Source: Candidatus Hadersleviella danica (GTDB lineage: Bacteria > Chloroflexota > Anaerolineae > Promineifilales > Promineifilaceae). From it: DNA of 40,095 nucleotides. Within the stretch, counting starts at the first letter, position 1, and each line of letters begins with the position of its first letter. The notes below the pieces were generated by a model. That model saw only the letters and a list, made by a program, of their open reading frames with translations. It did no database searches and was not told the origin of the DNA. The translations under genes were made by a program, and so were the position numbers. Of the stretch, positions 35,958 through 40,095 are shown piece after piece. The stretch spans positions 1 through 40,095 of the forward strand of contig JADJSZ010000069.1 in the NCBI GenBank assembly GCA_016711405.1, read 5' to 3'.

Positions 35958-36011
35958 AATAGAGGGAGCTTTAGTGGGCTGAATTACCACGTTCCCTCTC
36001 TTCTCTCTTCT

Positions 36012-36953
36012 CTATCTCTCCACCCACGCTTTCACCACGCCCTCGGCCTGTGTCCACAAATCTTCGGCCGCCGCGTCTAGCCACGTGATGCGCTCGTCGT
36101 CGGGTTGGAACCATGTTTTTTGCTGGCGCACAAAGCGGTGCGTCTCAAATTGAATACGGCCGATAGCCTCCTCCAACGTCTGCTCTCCTTCTAAATACGG
36201 CCGCAACTGCCGATACCCCAGCCCACTCAGGGCGGGTAGTTCCCAGCCATAGCCAGCAGACAGCAACCCCTGTACCTCTTCTACCAACCCATCCGCCACC
36301 ATTTGGCGCACTCGTGCGTCTATGCGCTGGTACAAATCGCCCCGCTCCCTGTGCAACCCCAAAATGAGGGTGCGATAGGGGGGCGGGGTTTTGCGTTGCT
36401 GGGTGCTGATAGGCACACCTGCCACCAACGTCGCCTCAAGGGCGCGGATGACGCGGCGCACGTTGCGTGGGTCAATTTTGACGGCCGCTTCCCCATCCAA
36501 CACGGCCAGCCACCGCGCCAACTCGTCCCCGCCCAACGACTCCAGCGCGGCGCGGAGAGCAGGTTGGGGCGGGATGCGGGGAATGCCCCACCCTTCGACC
36601 ACTGCTTGGACATATTGGCCTGTGCCACCGACCAAAATGGGCAGTCGGCCACGGCCGTGTATCTCCCCCATCACCTCATACGCCATCTGCTGGTATTCGC
36701 CAAGGCTGATGGTTTGGGCGGGCGAGCAAATATCAATGAGGTGGTGGGGCACGACCGCTCGTTCGGCCGCTGTCGGCTTGGCCGTGCCAATATCTAGTCC
36801 CTTGTAGAAGAGACGCGAATCGGCCGAGACAATCTCCCCCCCGAATGTTTGCGCCAACTGAAGCGAGAGTGCCGTTTTGCCCACGGCCGTTGCCCCTACA
36901 ATAACAAGTAAAGGGCTATGGGAGAGTGCTGAGTGCTGGGTGCTACTTGTCAC
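36012..36953 (-). CDS. miaA: tRNA dimethylallyltransferase MiaA
   Basis: This enzyme adds a dimethylallyl group to A37 of tRNAs that read UNN codons. The product has 313 residues. The P-loop is 'LLVIVGATAVGKTALSLQLA' (about 15-34), 'ADSRLFYKGLDIGTAKP' binds substrate, 'VPHHLIDICSPAQTISLGEY' is conserved, and 'LPILVGGTGQYVQAVVEG' completes the catalytic core. 'RNVRRVIRALE' and 'THRFVRQQKTWF' are the tRNA-binding parts. The GTG at 36953 is the only start that keeps a short lead before the P-loop. It overlaps the glycosyltransferase stop by 4 bases (GTGA), and the overlap lies inside a heptamer array. Confidence 0.95.
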   Translation of the reverse strand: MTSSTQHSALSHSPLLVIVGATAVGKTALSLQLAQTFGGEIVSADSRLFYKGLDIGTAKPTAAERAVVPHHLIDICSPAQTISLGEYQQMAYEVMGEIHGRGRLPILVGGTGQYVQAVVEGWGIPRIPPQPALRAALESLGGDELARWLAVLDGEAAVKIDPRNVRRVIRALEATLVAGVPISTQQRKTPPPYRTLILGLHRERGDLYQRIDARVRQMVADGLVEEVQGLLSAGYGWELPALSGLGYRQLRPYLEGEQTLEEAIGRIQFETHRFVRQQKTWFQPDDERITWLDAAAEDLWTQAEGVVKAWVER

Positions 36954-36972
36954 TTGTCACTTCTCACTTCTC
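36924..36972 (-). repeat. Heptamer array within the miaA/GT2 coding overlap
   Basis: On the plus strand GAGTGCT, GAGTGCT, GGGTGCT, ACTTGTC, ACTTGTC, ACTTCTC and ACTTCTC run in exact register. The array encodes both the last residues of the glycosyltransferase and the first residues of MiaA. Confidence 0.85.
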
Positions 36973-37663
36973 CCCGTCGAGCGGGCTTAAAAATGTCATA
37001 GGGCCACAGTTTGAGACGATGGAGCAAATAGCGGAAGGCTATCCAAAGCGTGTGCAAGCCATAGACCGAACTGGCCACAAAGCTAATCGAGGAGGCTTCG
37101 TTGAAGTATTTGGTGCTAACGGGCACTTCGGCAAAAGTGAAGCCAAAGTGGCTGGCCTGAAAAATCATTTGCGTGTCGAAGGCGAAGTTGTTGGAGTTGC
37201 GCAGAAAGGGCACTGTTTCCAGCAATTTGCGACTATAAGCGCGGTAGCCCGTGTGGCACTCGGAGAGCTTTGTGCCCATGACCAAGTTCTCGAAAAAGGT
37301 GAGGAACCGATTGGCGATGTATTTGTAGCGGGGCATCCCACCCGCCAACGCACTATGGGGGGGCAAAAAGCGAGAACCCATGACGAAATCGCCACGGCCG
37401 TCGCGCACGGCCGCAATCATCTGCGGGATGATTTGCGGGTCGTATTGCCCATCGGGGTGGAGCATGATGACAATATCAGCCCCTAAACGCAACGCTTCCA
37501 TATAACATGTCTTTTGGTTGGCGCCATAGCCCGCGTTGTGGGGGTGCATAATCAAATCCAAATCGAGCGTGCCAGCCACGGCCGCTGTCTGGTCTAAACT
37601 CCCATCATCCACCAAAATGACTTGGTCTACGCAATCGGGGGGAATGCGTTGGTAAGTATCCAC
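36950..37663 (-). CDS. DPM1-like GT2 glycosyltransferase, 5' end damaged
   Basis: The product has 237 residues from GTG 37663, but the usual N-terminal strand (…VIPAYNEA..) is missing. 'VDQVILVDDGSLDQTAAVAG' (second strand with DD), 'MLHPDGQYDPQIIPQMI' (DxD-like) and 'MGSRFLPPHSALAGGMPRYK' are clear, followed by 'LSECHTGYRAYSRKLL'. Upstream, the in-frame stretch 'SLRFYKNAAQTLVDTYQRIP' still resembles the family, then a stop at about 37733. The gene therefore appears truncated by the abnormal block at 37690-38120. It overlaps miaA by 4 bases. It probably makes polyprenyl-phosphate sugars; the donor is unknown. Confidence 0.75.
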   Translation of the reverse strand: MDTYQRIPPDCVDQVILVDDGSLDQTAAVAGTLDLDLIMHPHNAGYGANQKTCYMEALRLGADIVIMLHPDGQYDPQIIPQMIAAVRDGRGDFVMGSRFLPPHSALAGGMPRYKYIANRFLTFFENLVMGTKLSECHTGYRAYSRKLLETVPFLRNSNNFAFDTQMIFQASHFGFTFAEVPVSTKYFNEASSISFVASSVYGLHTLWIAFRYLLHRLKLWPYDIFKPARRGEVRSDK

Positions 37664-37689
37664 CAGTGTTTGGGCGGCATTCTTGTAAA

Positions 37690-38120
37690 AGCGTAAGCTG
37701 CCATCGGCTTGCGTCCATAACGTTTACTAATCAGCTTTGAGCCCTGAATATGCAACATTTCCGCAAAGAGGCAATGAAGTTGCCGCCGCGCGCCAAGGAA
37801 TAATGTACCGTTTTTTGCTCTTTTGGCTATAGCCCTCTTTGGGCAATAAACGGCTTTTATGGCCCAAAGCTTGCAAAATACCAAAAACCGCAAAAGGAAG
37901 GAGGGCGTTATTGTATGGCGGGCTGGGCTTTACCGAGCGGGGTCTGTTCGAAAGGGCCGTCTCCTCAATGGAAACAGCATCGCCTGCGGTTAGACAAGGG
38001 GCTTTCAGGGGTTGGGCCATTCTTGTTCAACCGCAGGGCAAGAGGAGATTGGGAAAGGGGGGGGGAGGGGGGGGGGGCCCCCCCCCGGCGGGGGCCCAAA
38101 AAAGCTATCGTGACCATTGA
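37690..38120. other. Anomalous block with poly-G/poly-C core, possible misassembly
   Basis: The block has no recognisable gene. It lacks CGGCCG over about 570 bases. It contains G9 (38057-38065), G11 (38067-38077) and C9 (38078-38086) in an almost perfect palindrome, and a hairpin centred on GGCTATAGCC (about 37810-37857). The N-terminus of the neighbouring glycosyltransferase is lost at its edge. A read-quality artefact or a chimeric join is likely; real DNA such as an insertion remnant is possible. Confidence 0.6.
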
Positions 38121-40084
38121 TCATTTTAGCCTAAGGGTGTCAGCCTTTTTGAGCACGGCCGCTAACCCCTCCACCAAAATCTGCCGCTCCAAATTTTGAA
38201 TGGGGCGAATTTCCGCTTCGAGTTGGGCGAAGAGGGGGAAGCCGAGGTCGTCGCGGGCATAGCTTTGGAGGAGATCAGCCGTTTGTTCCCCGTCCAACGC
38301 GGTTTGCCCATCTAAGAAAGTGACGGCCGCCACCCGCATCTCCTCGGCCGTGGGGGGGATGGCTTGCTGGCGCGGCGGGAACAGCCGCTGGCCATAGGCA
38401 TTGAATGTGACAGTGGGCAAGCCCATGCGGCGCAACACCGCACCGACACTGCGCAGGAGATGGGATTCGAGCAAGCGCCGTTCGATGAGCGGTTTGGGAT
38501 AGGCAAGGGCACGGCCGTCGGCCGTCAACATGGTCAAATCGTGGGCCATGTAGCCCGTTGACGTAGCACGGCCGCTTGGCGCACGGCCGTTTGCTCAGCC
38601 AAGAACAGCGTGGCCCCCTCGCTCCCCGCCACACAGCCAGCCCGAATGAGCGCCGCGCCGCGCTGGGGCAACAACCAGCGCAAGAGCGGCTCCAACACGT
38701 TGGCATAGACGAGGTGAGGCACTTTTTCGGCGATGGGCGAGAGAACCACCTCGACAAAGTCGTTGCCCGCCAGCAGGGTGAGGGCGAAGCCGAAACGGCC
38801 GAGGTGTTCATCGTAGGAGATGCCGCCCGGCAAACGGCGGGGCGTGCCAATGCGGTCGAGGCGCAGTTGCACATCCACCCGTTCCACGCGGGGGACGGCA
38901 AAGTAGGCTAAATCGGGCAGGGGCATGGGGGCGGCGATGGTGAGCAGGCCGTGCAAGTTGTAGAAGTGGTCGCCGTGAGTGGGCGCGATGAGCAGTTGGC
39001 GCGTCCAAATCCACCTATCGGAGAGGAGGTAGCGCACGGCCGCCGAGACCAACAGGGCGATGAGCAAGGCGAGGGCGTAATGCACGCCCCAACCCATCAA
39101 CAAAGCCATGAGCGGGAGTTTGAGGCCGAACAGGGCGAGCTGGTTGACCCACCAAAAGCGGCGCAAACGGCCGCCCATCTCCCCCGCCCCGCTGTCCCCA
39201 AAGGCGAACCGCTCTTTGCCCCAAAAGCTCCATAACAAACTCAGTTCGGAGGCGAGCACGGCCGCCCACACGGGCGACCAACCCGCCCCTTCCACCAGCC
39301 CCACCAGCAGGGCAAGGGTGAGGAGCAGGACGGAGAAGGAGACGGCCAAGTAACGGCCGAGCGGCCGTTGGTGGGCTGTCAGCCGCAGGCGCAGGAGGTG
39401 CTGGAAGAAGCGCAACCCTTCGCGCACATCCGCTTTGCTTTCGCCTTCGTGCCGCGTGGCAAAGTCAAAAGGCACTTCGGTGATGCGCAGGTGGGGGCAA
39501 CGGACTAAGATTTCGAGCAAAATCTTGAAACCGTTGGGGCGCAACCGTTCGATGAGGACTTTTTCGCGGCGCACCAGAAACAATCCTGTCAGCGGGTCGG
39601 AGACATCTTTGAGCGAGCGGGGAAAGAGGGCGCGGGCAAGAATGGTGAGGCTTTGGGAGGTGAAGGAGCGGAAGAGGGTGAGACCCATTGGCCCGAGCAG
39701 ATTGGCTTTGCGACTGCCGACGACCATGTCGGCCCCGGCCGTTTGGGCTTGGGCGAGCATGTGGGGCACGACTTCGGGCGGGTGTTGCAAATCCCCATCC
39801 ATGACGCACAGCCATTCGCCGCGCACGGCCTGAAATCCTTCGACAACAGCACCGCTGAGGCCGTTGCGCCGTTCGGGCGGCCGGGCGATGAGGCGCACGG
39901 TGAAGGGGAAGTCGGGTATGGCGGCCGTGATAATGGCGGCCGTGTCGTCGCGGCTGTCGTCTACGAACAGCACTTCGAGCGAGATGCCCGCCAAGGCACG
40001 GCCGAGCCGTTCCAGCAACGGCCGAATGTTGCCCGCTTCGTTCATGGTGGGCACGATGATGGAGAGGGTGGGCGGTTGATTCAT
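38121..40084 (-). CDS. GT2-GtrA-HprK-like fusion protein, frameshifted
   Basis: The protein has about 654 residues once repaired. Residues 1-235 are a DPM1-like GT2 domain ('LSIIVPTMNEAGNIRPLLER', 'EVLFVDDSRDDTAAII', 'CVMDGDLQHPPEVV'). Residues about 245-375 are a GtrA-type four-helix membrane domain. The remaining part aligns by eye with HprK-like kinases ('GAALIRAGCVAGSEGATLFL', 'GYMAHDLTMLTADGRALAYP'), but the Walker A GxGKS/T site is replaced by AEQTAVRQ (about residue 495), so it may not bind ATP. One extra G (CCC at 38554-38556 on plus) joins '...VLRQR' to 'GYMAHDL'. The start ATG is 11 bases from the window edge. It likely acts on polyprenyl-phosphate sugars. Confidence 0.75.
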
Positions 40085-40095
40085 CGGGGGAACTG

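Noticed and set aside
1..40095. tRNA or rRNA genes
   Set aside because: No cloverleaf stems with a TTCGANTC-like loop or rRNA-like conserved sequence were recognised by eye. A covariance-model scan would be needed to be sure.

Overview
The window looks like one contig piece from an uncultivated member of the Chloroflexota, probably Anaerolineae-like; this is inference. Evidence includes lipoproteins with long Pro/Thr/Ala/Glu spacers, a very large AfsR/BTAD-type regulator with TPRs, a CSLREA beta-helix surface protein ending in a '...YTIFLPLVTR' tail, a small 'RSFIVRCWW' protein and ribbon-helix-helix-like protein of types I associate with this phylum, and mostly Gly/Pro/Ala-rich proteins from GC-rich DNA. 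The palindrome CGGCCG (usually as ACGGCCGT or TCGGCCG) is strikingly frequent: about 17 copies by hand count in the first 3 kb, where about 2 would be expected from base composition.

Layout. 0-7 kb: two secreted lipoproteins, an ABC-2 permease, a flavin reductase, ClpS, a DapA-family aldolase and a CPBP membrane protease. 7-15 kb: a YfhO-like membrane protein and a large GAF/PAS histidine kinase, a metal-dependent phosphodiesterase lipoprotein, a GT2 glycosyltransferase and a small antitoxin-like protein. 15-20.4 kb (minus strand): a likely operon of AfsR-like regulator, Crp/Fnr regulator and heme-copper-oxidase-subunit-I-like protein. 20.5-24.6 kb: one giant CSLREA surface protein. 24.7-35.9 kb (plus strand): a small Chloroflexota protein, oligopeptidase A, then GDP-mannose dehydratase, methyltransferase, uracil phosphoribosyltransferase, WecA/MraY-type sugar-phosphate transferase, a 50-residue helical protein, a TspO-like protein, glycogen branching enzyme and rhomboid protease. 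36-40.1 kb (minus strand): MiaA, a 5'-damaged DPM1-like glycosyltransferase, and a GT2-GtrA-kinase-like fusion. Sugar-nucleotide and glycosyl-transfer genes suggest envelope polysaccharide or glycolipid synthesis, but no complete pathway is present.

The intergenic DNA is unusually structured. Degenerate tandem heptanucleotide arrays, with a different heptamer at each locus, begin at stop codons or end at start codons. There are also TTGGTGTA/TACACCAA hairpins, a dispersed ATTCGTGTC palindrome family, CT/GA tracts, and one textbook miniature transposable element with a perfect 9-bp target duplication. Several promoters share an extended -10 (GCTATAAT) with no clear -35, some so close to the ATG that the mRNA would be leaderless.

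About ten genes are broken, nearly all by one-base changes in homopolymers, and there is a poly-G/poly-C block at 38.06-38.09 kb. I read these mainly as consensus errors, so frameshifted genes are given as single loci spanning the break.
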